Shown here: positions 10,524 to 18,752 of the stretch, piece after piece
Layout of the letters: each line of letters starts with the position of its first letter
Position numbering within the stretch: position 1 is the stretch's first letter
Made by a program: the position numbers and the translations under genes
The notes under the pieces: generated by a model
Seen by the model: only the letters and a program-made list of their open reading frames with translations
What the model was told of the DNA's origin: nothing
The model's database searches: none
NCBI GenBank assembly: GCA_035604635.1
Contig: DATNIC010000005.1
Span: 8,234-72,233, forward strand
Origin: DATNIC01 sp035604635
GTDB taxonomy: Bacteria; Vulcanimicrobiota; Vulcanimicrobiia; Vulcanimicrobiales; Vulcanimicrobiaceae
Reading direction: 5' to 3'
DNA length: 64,000 nt

Positions 10524-11501
10524 ATGGCTGAGAGCCGGGGGCGGTGGAAAGGCCGCAGCGAGCTTGAGGACGTGCTGATCGACGGCTTCGCGGCGCACCT
10601 TTCGCTGGAGCTGCGACGCTCCGCGAACACCGTCATCGCGTACCGGCGGGACGTTGCGGACTTCGGGCGCTTCCTAGCGCGCAAACGCGGTGCGACCGCC
10701 AAGGACGCGGAGGGGCTCACGGCGTTCAGGGATCTGCCGAAAGCCAGCGCATCGGATATCCGTCAGTACATCATGGAGTGCACCGGCCGGCGCGCGTACG
10801 CGACGGTCTCGGTCCTGCGTAAGGTCTCGACGCTGCGACGATTTTACGACTACGTCCGGCGAGAGGGGCTGCGAACCGACAATCCGACCGACGACCTGCC
10901 CCGGATGAAAAAGCCCAAGGCCCTTCCTCACGTCTTGCGCGCAGAGGACGTCTCCAAGGTCCTGCGCACGAAGGTCGCCGGTCAGACCGACTTCCAGCGC
11001 CTGCGCGACCGCGCCATCATGGAAGTCCTCTACGGCAGCGGCGTCCGGCGCTCCGAGCTGATCAACCTGAACATGTCCGACATCGATCTCGAGCGGCGGA
11101 TCATGCGGATCCGGCACGGGAAGGGCGACAAAGAGCGCGCCGTCCTGCTCACCCAAGCCGCAGCCGACGCGATGCGGATGTATCTCGGCGTGCGACCGCG
11201 GACGAGCGACGAGGCGTTTTTCCTGAGCCGGAACAAGCGGCGGATCGGCCAAGTCACGATGTACGAGATTTTCCGGACCTTCATACGTTTGAGCGGAATC
11301 CGCGATCACGCAACCCCGCACACGATGCGGCACTCCTTCGCGACGCACTTGCTCGAGAACGGTGCTGATCTCGTTACGATCAAAGAATTGCTCGGCCACG
11401 AGAGCCTCTCGACGACGCAGATCTACACCAATGTCTCGGTCGAACACATGCGCAAGACGTTCGACGCGGCCCATCCGCGCGATAAAGACGAGCGTCGCTA
11501 G
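10524..11501 (+). CDS. Tyrosine recombinase, XerC/XerD-type
   Basis: A 325-residue site-specific recombinase. The N-terminal SAM-like domain (residues 15-125) begins IDGFAAHLSLELRRS. The catalytic domain has Arg in YGSGVRRSEL, Lys in RHGKGDKER, His-x-x-Arg in HTMRHSFATHLL, His in LLGHESLSTTQ and the nucleophile in IYTNVS. Size and organisation fit the XerC/XerD chromosome-dimer resolvases rather than phage integrases, and no phage genes surround it. Which Xer it is cannot be decided here. AGGAG sits six bases before ATG. Confidence 0.9.
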   Translation: MAESRGRWKGRSELEDVLIDGFAAHLSLELRRSANTVIAYRRDVADFGRFLARKRGATAKDAEGLTAFRDLPKASASDIRQYIMECTGRRAYATVSVLRKVSTLRRFYDYVRREGLRTDNPTDDLPRMKKPKALPHVLRAEDVSKVLRTKVAGQTDFQRLRDRAIMEVLYGSGVRRSELINLNMSDIDLERRIMRIRHGKGDKERAVLLTQAAADAMRMYLGVRPRTSDEAFFLSRNKRRIGQVTMYEIFRTFIRLSGIRDHATPHTMRHSFATHLLENGADLVTIKELLGHESLSTTQIYTNVSVEHMRKTFDAAHPRDKDERR

Positions 11502-12208
11502 AGCAGCGTGACCTTCCCGGTCGAGAGGTCGCAGTAGGAGGCGACGATCTTCAACTTCTTCTTCTCCATGAGCCCTTTGAAGATCGCGTTCCCGCGGAGG
11601 TTCGCCGCGACGATCACCGCGTTTGCCTTCGTCGCGTTCGCGAGCTGATCGCCTTTCATCGTCTTGGAGCGCTCGACCGCGGGCTGGAGCGTTTGCACGA
11701 GATTCGTCAAGTCTTCGCTCGGCATCGTCTCACCCTTTGAATACGCGATCGCCGAACGGACGGCCCCGCAACCCGAGTGGCCCATCACCATGATCAGCTG
11801 CGAACCCAGGACTGCCGAGCCGAATTCGAGGCTTGCTGTCTCAAGAGACGTTGCGACGTTGCCGGCGACCCGGTCGACGAAAATATCCCCCAGCCCCTGA
11901 TTGAACAGAATTTCCGGCGCCGTCCGCGAGTCGGCACACGTGAGGATCGATGCCCACGGAGCTTGCCCTTTGCCGAGCGCCGCGCGCTCCTCAATGGTAT
12001 TCAAGCGCGATCCCGCCATCTCGTGAACGTAGGCGGCGTTCCCTTGCATCAGCCTGGAGAGCGCGTCGTCCGGCGCCACGTTGGCGCCTGCGTAACCCGC
12101 TGCCCGGGCCGCGTCCCATCCGATGACTCCGGTTGCGCCGATCGTTCCGAGTGCCGAGGCGCCAACCAGAAAAGAAGCGCGACTACAGCACCTCAGTGTA
12201 CCCTGCAT
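11498..12208 (-). CDS. Beta-class carbonic anhydrase, exported
   Basis: Hydrates CO2 to bicarbonate at a zinc site. Zn ligands and the Asp/Arg dyad are present: CADSR (Cys91, Asp93, Arg95) and HSGCG (His144, Cys147). The first 40 residues form an export signal, SRASFLVGASALG followed by a hydrophobic stretch and an ARAAGYA cleavage region. It resembles a Tat leader but has only one of the two arginines. AAGGAGGAG precedes the ATG at ideal spacing. The stop overlaps the convergent recombinase gene by four bases. Confidence 0.92.
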   Translation of the reverse strand: MQGTLRCCSRASFLVGASALGTIGATGVIGWDAARAAGYAGANVAPDDALSRLMQGNAAYVHEMAGSRLNTIEERAALGKGQAPWASILTCADSRTAPEILFNQGLGDIFVDRVAGNVATSLETASLEFGSAVLGSQLIMVMGHSGCGAVRSAIAYSKGETMPSEDLTNLVQTLQPAVERSKTMKGDQLANATKANAVIVAANLRGNAIFKGLMEKKKLKIVASYCDLSTGKVTLL

Positions 12209-12238
12209 TGCTCCTCCTTCAGTTTTTCGGGATGATCG

Positions 12239-12943
12239 TCAATAATAGTATCGATATCTGCGCGGACTCCTGCGCACCCGGAAAAACGAAATCAAAATCA
12301 CGCCGGCGAGGAATCCTCCAATATGCGCAAAGTACGCGGTGCCGCCGTTCTGCGCCGCCGCCGCACGATCCGAGATCGACCCGAACCCGTTGACGAACTG
12401 TATGAGAGCCCAAACGCCGATGACCACGATCGCCGGCAGCCGCAAAAACAGCGGGAAGCATCCGATCGGGACGATCGTGTTAATGTTGCTCGTCGGAAAA
12501 TTGACGAGGTATGCGCCCAGGACGCCCGCGATCGCCCCCGAGGCTCCTATCGCCGGCACATGGCTGTCTGGACCGATCACAACCTGCGCGACGCCGCCGA
12601 TAACACCGCAGAGTAGATAGAAGAGCACGTACCGCGCGTGCCCGCACAGATACTCGATCTGCGGCCCGAAGACCATGAGGAAGAGCATGTTGAAAAAGAT
12701 GTGCAGGATGCTCCCGTGCAGGAACATCGACGTGAGCAACGTCAGGCCCGGGATCGGCGGACTTGGCGCCGCAAGGGCGATATCGTGGGTAATATCGTAA
12801 GGGATCGCCGCGTACGCGTTGATGAACGCGTCGACGTTTCGCGCCGAGAATTCGGCAAGGAACACGTACACGTTCGCCGCGATGATCGCGTAGGTGACGA
12901 TCGGGAAGATCGGGCTGCGCGAGCCTTCCCCGATCGGGATCAT
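12239..12943 (-). CDS. Rhomboid-family intramembrane serine protease
   Basis: A 234-residue protein with about six membrane helices. The active site is GASGAIAG (Ser135) and FAHIGG (His207), with Asn85 in the HIFFNMLFL helix as in GlpG-type rhomboids. These proteases cleave membrane helices within the bilayer; the substrate is unknown. It starts three bases after the MCE gene stop, so it belongs to the same transcript as the lipid transporter. Confidence 0.9.
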   Translation of the reverse strand: MIPIGEGSRSPIFPIVTYAIIAANVYVFLAEFSARNVDAFINAYAAIPYDITHDIALAAPSPPIPGLTLLTSMFLHGSILHIFFNMLFLMVFGPQIEYLCGHARYVLFYLLCGVIGGVAQVVIGPDSHVPAIGASGAIAGVLGAYLVNFPTSNINTIVPIGCFPLFLRLPAIVVIGVWALIQFVNGFGSISDRAAAAQNGGTAYFAHIGGFLAGVILISFFRVRRSPRRYRYYY

Positions 12944-12946
12944 CGG

Positions 12947-14557
12947 CTAAAAGTTCAGCTGCAGCCCGAAGACCGTCCGGCGCCCTGAGTGCAAGATGTC
13001 GCGTTCTCCCCCGAAGATCGCAGCCTTCGGCGCGACGTGCAGGGTCCCGTAGGCGTCCATGGTCGGATACTGCGGGTTGTAGATCAGACCTTGGAAGCCG
13101 ATCCCACTCTTCGGCGGCGTATATTGCGACATCAAGCCCAACGTCGAGTACAGCACCCCCGCCCCGGCCCGCAACCCCGGCGCTACCGAGGTGAGCAAAG
13201 CAAAGTTGTAGGTCGTCTGCCCACCGTTGGGAGGCGGGCCCAAATTGTTTGCACCCGCCACGAAACTCATTGGCGCGTGCGGTAAGACCACGAGATTGAA
13301 GTCGCTTTGCGGACCGCGGTTCGTCCCCAGGATCGGCGTTGCCAAGCCGTTCACCGGAGCGGGGTTGAGCTCGTTCAGACGCACTTCGAAGCCGACGAGC
13401 GTCTTGACGAACTTATTCAGCGTCACGCGCTGCGCCCCCGAGTCGGGGACGGTCTTCGTGCCGCCCGAAGAAGGCACTGTTTGCGGCGCGTGGCCCCCAC
13501 TGGGGACGATCGTCGGAGCCGGAGCGGGCGTCGCGCCGGCGTCGACGCCGTAGACGCTCGAGGTCCCGCCGATTGCGGCCAGCAGTGAATTCGCCTTCTG
13601 CATGACCGCGTTGAGTTGTGCGACCGTGTCGCGCAGCTGCGCTTGCGTCTGCGGATCGCCGGTCAGTTGCTGCGCGCTGGCCGCCATCTTCGCGAGCAAT
13701 GCGGATGCATCAGCGATGTTCTGACTGGTCTGCAATAGGTTGCCGCGCAACTGTTGGTCGCCCGCGAGCGCTCGCATCGAGTCAACCGCCTCGTTGAGAC
13801 CAACCGTCGCGGAGTTGAGATGCGCGAGGACCGACTCCAAACGGCCGCGATTCGAGCGCGTCACGTCGCGGAAGTCCCTGGTTATCGCGGTGATGTTCCC
13901 TCCGGCCTCGTCCAACGCCGTCTGCAGCTTCCCGGTTAACGAGTCGAGCTTCATCGAGAGATGCTGCGTTAACTCATTACCATGGATCGCCATATCGTTG
14001 GCGTTGTTCACTGCCGACTTTAGACCGTCCAAGATCGACGGGAGCCGCCTCTGCAAATCGGTCAGCATGCCGCCGCCCTGCGCCAGCACGTCCTGAAACG
14101 AAGCCGAGCCCTTTCCCGCCGGCTGCTCGTCGAGGGCGAGCACTTCGTGCGGCCAACTCCCGGCTGACTTCGCCTCTGCAGGCGGCGGCGGTAAAATGAC
14201 CACCGAAGCGTCGCCGGTCAGGGGCGCTTGGACCAGGAACGTCGAGCCCTTCGGCACATCGTAGCCGCTCGGCGGCGCGGATCCCGGAAGAAAGCTGAGC
14301 ACCGGGATGCTGCCCTTGATTGCGAGGATGACGTCGACCGTATAGTCGGGCGCAAACACGATCCTGTCGACCGTCCCGATAGCGAGACCGCTCAAGAGGA
14401 CCTGCGAGCCCGGACGCAGTCCCGCAGCTGCCGGGAAACGGACGCCCATGCGATAGCCGCCCAGTTTGGTGCCGAGATTGTTCAGGAACCAAAATATCAC
14501 GAACAAACCGATGATGGCGAAGATCGAGAACAGCCCGACGACGGCTTGTCTTTTCAT
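12947..14557 (-). CDS. MCE/MlaD-domain protein with beta-barrel-like C-terminus
   Basis: A 536-residue lipid-transport protein. An N-terminal membrane anchor (5-27) precedes one MCE domain (about 36-115), then a long helical segment (150-330) as in needle-forming MCE proteins. A Pro/Ser/Gly-rich linker (340-376) leads to a C-terminal domain (378-536) of alternating hydrophobic strands with Gly/Asn/Pro turns that ends in GLQLNF, a terminal Phe as in outer-membrane beta-barrels. E. coli MlaD (183 residues) lacks this domain. It follows mlaE and mlaF homologues and probably carries lipids between membranes. Confidence 0.85.
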   Translation of the reverse strand: MKRQAVVGLFSIFAIIGLFVIFWFLNNLGTKLGGYRMGVRFPAAAGLRPGSQVLLSGLAIGTVDRIVFAPDYTVDVILAIKGSIPVLSFLPGSAPPSGYDVPKGSTFLVQAPLTGDASVVILPPPPAEAKSAGSWPHEVLALDEQPAGKGSASFQDVLAQGGGMLTDLQRRLPSILDGLKSAVNNANDMAIHGNELTQHLSMKLDSLTGKLQTALDEAGGNITAITRDFRDVTRSNRGRLESVLAHLNSATVGLNEAVDSMRALAGDQQLRGNLLQTSQNIADASALLAKMAASAQQLTGDPQTQAQLRDTVAQLNAVMQKANSLLAAIGGTSSVYGVDAGATPAPAPTIVPSGGHAPQTVPSSGGTKTVPDSGAQRVTLNKFVKTLVGFEVRLNELNPAPVNGLATPILGTNRGPQSDFNLVVLPHAPMSFVAGANNLGPPPNGGQTTYNFALLTSVAPGLRAGAGVLYSTLGLMSQYTPPKSGIGFQGLIYNPQYPTMDAYGTLHVAPKAAIFGGERDILHSGRRTVFGLQLNF

Positions 14558-14560
14558 CCG

Positions 14561-15322
14561 CTATCCGACCGGGATCGGGCCGACTTCGCTGCCCTGCAAG
14601 AATTGTTGCACGATTGGATTCTCAGACTTACGAAGCTCCCCGACGGTACCGTAGGCGATGACCGCTCCTTCGAATAGCATCGCGACGTAGTCACCCATGT
14701 GATAAATGCTCTCCAGATCGTGTGAGACGACGACCGCGGTTCCCTTTAGCCTTTGGCGTAAATGCACGATCGTCTCGGTGAGGAGATGGGTGATGATCGG
14801 ATCCAAGCCGGTCGTCGGCTCGTCGTACAGGACCAGCTCCGGACTCGTGATGATCGCTCGAGCGAACCCGGCACGTTTGATCATCCCGCCCGAGAGCTCG
14901 GCCGGCAGCCTGTCCTCGACGCCGGCCAGGCCGACATTCTCCAGTGCGCTCGTCACTTGATGCTGAATCTCGCTCTCGCTCAGTTTCGTGTGCTCGCGTA
15001 GCGGCAGCGCGACGTTCTCGAAGATGCTGAGGCTATCGAACAGCGCCGCGAACTGAAACGAGAAGCCGATCGAACGCCGAAACTCGATCAGCTCGCGGGG
15101 GCTCAGCGTCGCTATGTCGATGTCGTGAACGTAGACCCGACCGCTGTCCGGTTTGCGCAGGCCGTTGAGCAGTCGAAGAATCGTCGATTTGCCTGCGCCT
15201 GAAAGTCCGATCACGCACGTGATTGCGTCCTCGACGACGTCCAAACTGCAGTGATGCAGGACGAGCTTCGAGCCGAAGCTTAGGCTCACGTCTTCGAGAC
15301 GGGCGATGAGATGCTTAGGCAC
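14561..15322 (-). CDS. mlaF: MlaF-like ABC transporter ATPase
   Basis: A 253-residue ATPase of the MCE-linked lipid transporter. It has Walker A (GLSGAGKST), the signature LSGGMIKRAG typical of MlaF rather than the generic LSGGQ, Walker B (LVLYDEPTTGLDP) and the His switch (VVSHDLE). It starts at GTG inside the last eight bases of mlaE and lies three bases before the MCE gene. It energises the MlaE permease on the cytoplasmic side. Confidence 0.93.
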   Translation of the reverse strand: MPKHLIARLEDVSLSFGSKLVLHHCSLDVVEDAITCVIGLSGAGKSTILRLLNGLRKPDSGRVYVHDIDIATLSPRELIEFRRSIGFSFQFAALFDSLSIFENVALPLREHTKLSESEIQHQVTSALENVGLAGVEDRLPAELSGGMIKRAGFARAIITSPELVLYDEPTTGLDPIITHLLTETIVHLRQRLKGTAVVVSHDLESIYHMGDYVAMLFEGAVIAYGTVGELRKSENPIVQQFLQGSEVGPIPVG

Positions 15323-16085
15323 CGAACAGCAGGAACGACAGCATGAAGTTGAACAGGAAGATCAGGATGATCGCAGTGACGACCGCCGCGGTCGTCGACT
15401 TGCCGACGCCCGCCGCGCCGCCCCGCGTGCGTAAGCCTTGATACGTCCCGATCATCACGATGATGACGGCAAAGACGAGCGACTTGCTCAACCCCTTGAG
15501 GACGTCCTCGAACGGCGTTTGCCGGGCCGAGTCCAGGAACGCATCGAAGGGGATGTGCGCCGTACCATACGCGACCCACATGCCGGCGATAATTGCGACG
15601 ATCTCCGAAAAGATCGTCAACATCGGCAGCGTGACCAGCATCGCGATTAATCGTGGGACGACGAGCATCCGGGTCGGAGAGAGCCCAAGGGCTTCGAGGG
15701 CCTCTACCTGCTCCGTTACGACCATCGAGCCGATCTCGGCCGCAATCGCCGCGCCGGCGCGACCCGCGACGACGACCGCCGTCAACATCGGGCCGAGCTC
15801 CCGGACGGTCCCGTAGGCTACCGCATTGCCGACGAAGGCAGAAAAGCCGTATCGAACCGCCTGCACCGCCGATTCGAGCGAGATCACGGCACCCGTGAAC
15901 ATCGCGGTCAAGATGACGATCGTCCACGAGTTCACCCCGAGCAGATAGGCCTGATCCATCGTTTCCTTGCCGCGCACGGCCAGCCGGCCGATGAAATGGA
16001 CCGCGTCGGCAAGCAGTTCGGCGACGCCGCCGGCGTACTCCAAAAAGCCGGTCGTCTCGCGCCCTGCCTCCTCTAAGACCTTCAT
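15315..16085 (-). CDS. mlaE: MlaE-like ABC transporter permease
   Basis: A 256-residue inner-membrane permease of the MlaE/YrbE family with about five hydrophobic segments. The conserved core includes ELGPMLTAVVVAGRAGAAIAAEIGSM (residues 95-120), with VTEQVEALEALG after it. It pairs with the adjacent ATPase and MCE protein. The ATG overlaps the stop of the upstream small gene. A longer open frame from 16293 in another frame is only a shadow. Confidence 0.93.
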   Translation of the reverse strand: MKVLEEAGRETTGFLEYAGGVAELLADAVHFIGRLAVRGKETMDQAYLLGVNSWTIVILTAMFTGAVISLESAVQAVRYGFSAFVGNAVAYGTVRELGPMLTAVVVAGRAGAAIAAEIGSMVVTEQVEALEALGLSPTRMLVVPRLIAMLVTLPMLTIFSEIVAIIAGMWVAYGTAHIPFDAFLDSARQTPFEDVLKGLSKSLVFAVIIVMIGTYQGLRTRGGAAGVGKSTTAAVVTAIILIFLFNFMLSFLLFGA

Positions 16086-16417
16086 TCGGCGGCGATTTCC
16101 TCGATCGATACGAGGACGCCTTGCGTCGCCTCGACGCGGCGCTGAGCGACCCCGCGCTCCGCGGCCAGATTGTACTGAACTTGATACAATTTTTCGAGCT
16201 CACGATCGACCTGCTCGAGGTGGGCGCGCGCTTCGCGTTCGAAACCCGAAAAATAGCGCCGCGCTGCGGCCAGATAGGCGCGCGCTTCCCCATCGCTCGG
16301 GGCCCCGCCGGCTAAGCTGCGCTCGATCTTCTTCTGCTCGCGGCTCATCGAGCGGTCCCGAATATAGAAACCCCCGATCGTGGCGACCAGCGCGCGTAGC
16401 CGTTGCGAATCAGACAC
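16082..16417 (-). CDS. Small coiled-coil protein of unknown function
   Basis: A 111-residue, charged, mostly helical protein; the stretch from about residue 50 (FSGFEREARAHLEQVDREL) has heptad spacing. I do not recognise a family. GTG 16417 overlaps the rph stop by eight bases and is the likely start; MSREQKK at 16348 is an alternative giving 88 residues. Its stop overlaps the mlaE ATG. Sitting between rph and the lipid transporter, it may simply be co-transcribed. Confidence 0.55.
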   Translation of the reverse strand: MSDSQRLRALVATIGGFYIRDRSMSREQKKIERSLAGGAPSDGEARAYLAAARRYFSGFEREARAHLEQVDRELEKLYQVQYNLAAERGVAQRRVEATQGVLVSIEEIAAE

Positions 16418-17162
16418 GCGCGGTAACGGGAAATCCCTGCTCCTCGAGAGCAACCTGCTGCGCCGTGAAAAGGCGCCGGATCCCGCTCTCGGCCAGACCA
16501 AGGAGCGCCTCCAGCTCATCCCGCGAGAACGCTCTACCCTCCGCGGTCCCCTGCAGCTCGACGAACCGGCCGGCATCGGTCATGGCCACGTTCATATCGA
16601 CTTCAGCACGACTGTCTTCGTCGTATGCGAGGTCGAGCATGGCAATGCCATCGATGAAGCCGACGCTCGTCGCCGCGATCGCGCCGGTCAACGGCCAGCT
16701 CTCGAGGATCGACGGATCGAATGCCGTGCGTAAGGCGAGGGCCAGGGCGACGTATGCCCCGGTGATTGCGGCGGTGCGTGTCCCTCCGTCCGCCTGCAAC
16801 ACGTCACAGTCCAGTAACACGCTGCGCTCGCCCAGCTTCTTCATGTCGGTGACCGCGCGTAGGGCCCGGCCGATGAGTCGCTGGATCTCGTGCGTCCGGC
16901 CTCCGATACGCCCGCGGCTGGCTTCGCGCTGCGTCCGCTCTTGCGTCGCCCGAGGGAGCATCGAGTACTCCGCGGTCACCCAACCAGTCCCGCGCCCCTT
17001 GAGCCATGGTGGGACTCTGTCTTCGATTGTCGCGGCGCAGAGGACGTGCGTGCGGCCGACTTTGATGAAGGCGCTTCCCTCAGCAAAGGCGAGATAGTTC
17101 GTTTCGATCGTGATCGAGCGCAGCTCGCCGAAAGCGCGCCCATCGGAGCGGGACACCGGCAC
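16410..17162 (-). CDS. rph: Ribonuclease PH
   Basis: A phosphorolytic 3'-5' exonuclease that trims tRNA 3' ends. The 250-residue protein has the family's start (GRAFGELRSITIE), the RIGGRTHEIQRLIGRALRAV segment that binds phosphate and substrate, and the C-terminal ELEALLGLAESGI helix. Both tRNA-Gly (with encoded CCA) and tRNA-Leu (without) are at the far right of this window. Downstream genes overlap it. Confidence 0.95.
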   Translation of the reverse strand: MPVSRSDGRAFGELRSITIETNYLAFAEGSAFIKVGRTHVLCAATIEDRVPPWLKGRGTGWVTAEYSMLPRATQERTQREASRGRIGGRTHEIQRLIGRALRAVTDMKKLGERSVLLDCDVLQADGGTRTAAITGAYVALALALRTAFDPSILESWPLTGAIAATSVGFIDGIAMLDLAYDEDSRAEVDMNVAMTDAGRFVELQGTAEGRAFSRDELEALLGLAESGIRRLFTAQQVALEEQGFPVTARV

Positions 17163-17207
17163 GAGGCTCGCACTTCGGCGCAGAGCGCCCCGGGCCTTGA
17201 GCGGTCG

Positions 17208-18281
17208 TTACGCCGCGTCCGTGTAGCGCTGCTTGATCTCGGTAAGCTTCGGAACGACCGCTGTGAACGCGTCGACCAAGCGCGGGTCAAAGTGTGATCC
17301 GGCATCATCCGAAATTTGGTCGACGGCTCGCTCCAGCGGCCACGCGACCTTGTACGGCCGGCTCGACGTCAGAGCGTCGAACACATCACAGACCGCACAG
17401 ATGCGCCCCCAAAGCGGGATCGCCTCGCCGCGCAGGCCATAGGGATATCCCGATCCGTCGAACTTCTCGTGGTGGCTCAGCGCGATCTCGGCCCCCTTGC
17501 GTAAGAGCTCGGACGGACTCTCCTTAAGGATTTCGTAGCCCGCGACCGTGTGCTCGCGCATGATCGCCGACTCTTCGGGTGTTAGCGAACCTTCCTTGCG
17601 CAGAATGTTGTCCGGTGTCGCGACCTTGCCGATATCGTGCATCGGCGCAGCCAGCTGCAGCATGTCCAGATCGTCTTCGGGCATGCCCATAGTCCGGCCG
17701 AGCTCGGCGGCAAACATGCCCATCCGCACGATGTGCATCCCCGTCTCATTGTCGCGAAACTCGGCGGCCCGCGTCAGCCCGCAGATCGTCTCGCGCTCCC
17801 GCTCACGCAGCTTCTGCGTCACCTTGCGGACCTCGGCCGCAAGCCACGTCGCCTGATCGGCGAGATACGCCGCCTGGAGCTTCAGCGACCGCCGGCTCTC
17901 GCGCAGCGCAAGCAAGTTGCGCACGCGAGCGATCAACTCCGGCGGATCGACCGGCTTGGTGAGAAAGTCGCTGACGCCGCCGTCCAGGGCTCGATAACGG
18001 ACCTCTCGATTGTGGTCGCCGGTGATCATGATGATGGGCGCTTCACGGTTGTGCTGCACCCGTCTGAACTGCGCGATAAACTCGAAGCCGTCCGGCGTCC
18101 CCATCTTGTAGTCGAGGACCAATAACGCGACATCGTGTTTGGCACACCACGCCATGCCGTCGGACGATTTCGTGAACGCGACCGTCTCGGTCACACCGGC
18201 TTTCTTGAGCAATCCCGCGTAGATCCGATTGTTCACCTCCGTGTCGTCGACGATCACCCCTGGAATCCGTTCCGCGATCAC
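17208..18281 (-). CDS. Response regulator with HD-GYP phosphodiesterase domain
   Basis: A 357-residue two-domain protein. The receiver domain spans 7-122, with the acidic pair Asp12/Asp13, phospho-acceptor Asp57 (LVLDYKMG) and Lys109. The HD-GYP domain spans about 165-355, with MHDIGK (His215-Asp216), HHEKFDG and GSGYP (GYP 278-280). HD-GYP enzymes hydrolyse cyclic di-GMP to lower its level. GTG 18281 follows GGGGAGG and overlaps the Hpt stop (GTGA). The partner is likely the adjacent Hpt protein; no histidine kinase is nearby. Confidence 0.92.
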   Translation of the reverse strand: MIAERIPGVIVDDTEVNNRIYAGLLKKAGVTETVAFTKSSDGMAWCAKHDVALLVLDYKMGTPDGFEFIAQFRRVQHNREAPIIMITGDHNREVRYRALDGGVSDFLTKPVDPPELIARVRNLLALRESRRSLKLQAAYLADQATWLAAEVRKVTQKLRERERETICGLTRAAEFRDNETGMHIVRMGMFAAELGRTMGMPEDDLDMLQLAAPMHDIGKVATPDNILRKEGSLTPEESAIMREHTVAGYEILKESPSELLRKGAEIALSHHEKFDGSGYPYGLRGEAIPLWGRICAVCDVFDALTSSRPYKVAWPLERAVDQISDDAGSHFDPRLVDAFTAVVPKLTEIKQRYTDAA

Positions 18282-18616
18282 GCGCCTCCCCGCAATTCGG
18301 AAGTCTCGTAATGCAGCACCGCGAGGCTCGCCTGCATATCGGCAAGCGCCCAACGTACCATCCGCCAGTTCTTCTCCCGGAACGCCATCTCGACGACGCG
18401 GCTGCGTTCGCACAGCGTCTCCGCGCCCGCGTTGCCCGCAGCGCCCTTCAACTCATGCGCGAGATAGGCACCTTCATCGGCCTGTTGCTTCTCGAGCGCC
18501 GTTCCCAGCCGTTTGGTCAGAGAATCGGCGGTCGCTACCAGGAGCTCCACCACCTCGACGATCTCGGCGGAGTCGTCGAAGACACTCGTGAGCCGATCGA
18601 TGTCCAAAACTTTCAC
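18278..18616 (-). CDS. Hpt (histidine phosphotransfer) domain protein
   Basis: A 112-residue single-domain phosphotransfer protein. AHELKGAAGNAGAE holds the phospho-accepting His54. It overlaps the HD-GYP regulator by four bases, so it probably passes phosphate to that receiver. The GTG at 18616 is chosen because it aligns with the second Hpt gene in the window; in-frame ATG 18670 and TTG 18707-18709 are possible, and none has a good ribosome binding site. The 136 bases to glmS hold nothing else I recognise. Confidence 0.75.
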   Translation of the reverse strand: MKVLDIDRLTSVFDDSAEIVEVVELLVATADSLTKRLGTALEKQQADEGAYLAHELKGAAGNAGAETLCERSRVVEMAFREKNWRMVRWALADMQASLAVLHYETSELRGGA

Positions 18617-18752
18617 TGTGGGAGCACCATGGGTGAGAACCTCTTCTAAGATAAGGATACTCACTTGCATGCATGAATGCGCGAGAGCGTGCTCACACTT
18701 GTTAAGCAATCGTAAAGACGACCGATGGCTAGCTTGCCTAGCGCCCTCGGCG

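Noticed and set aside
10524..11501. Phage or integrative-element integrase
   Set aside because: The gene has XerC/D size and layout, and no att-like repeats, tRNA or mobile-element genes adjoin it.
15286..16293. 335-codon frame over mlaE
   Set aside because: The overlapping 256-residue frame has clear MlaE motifs and membrane segments; this one does not.
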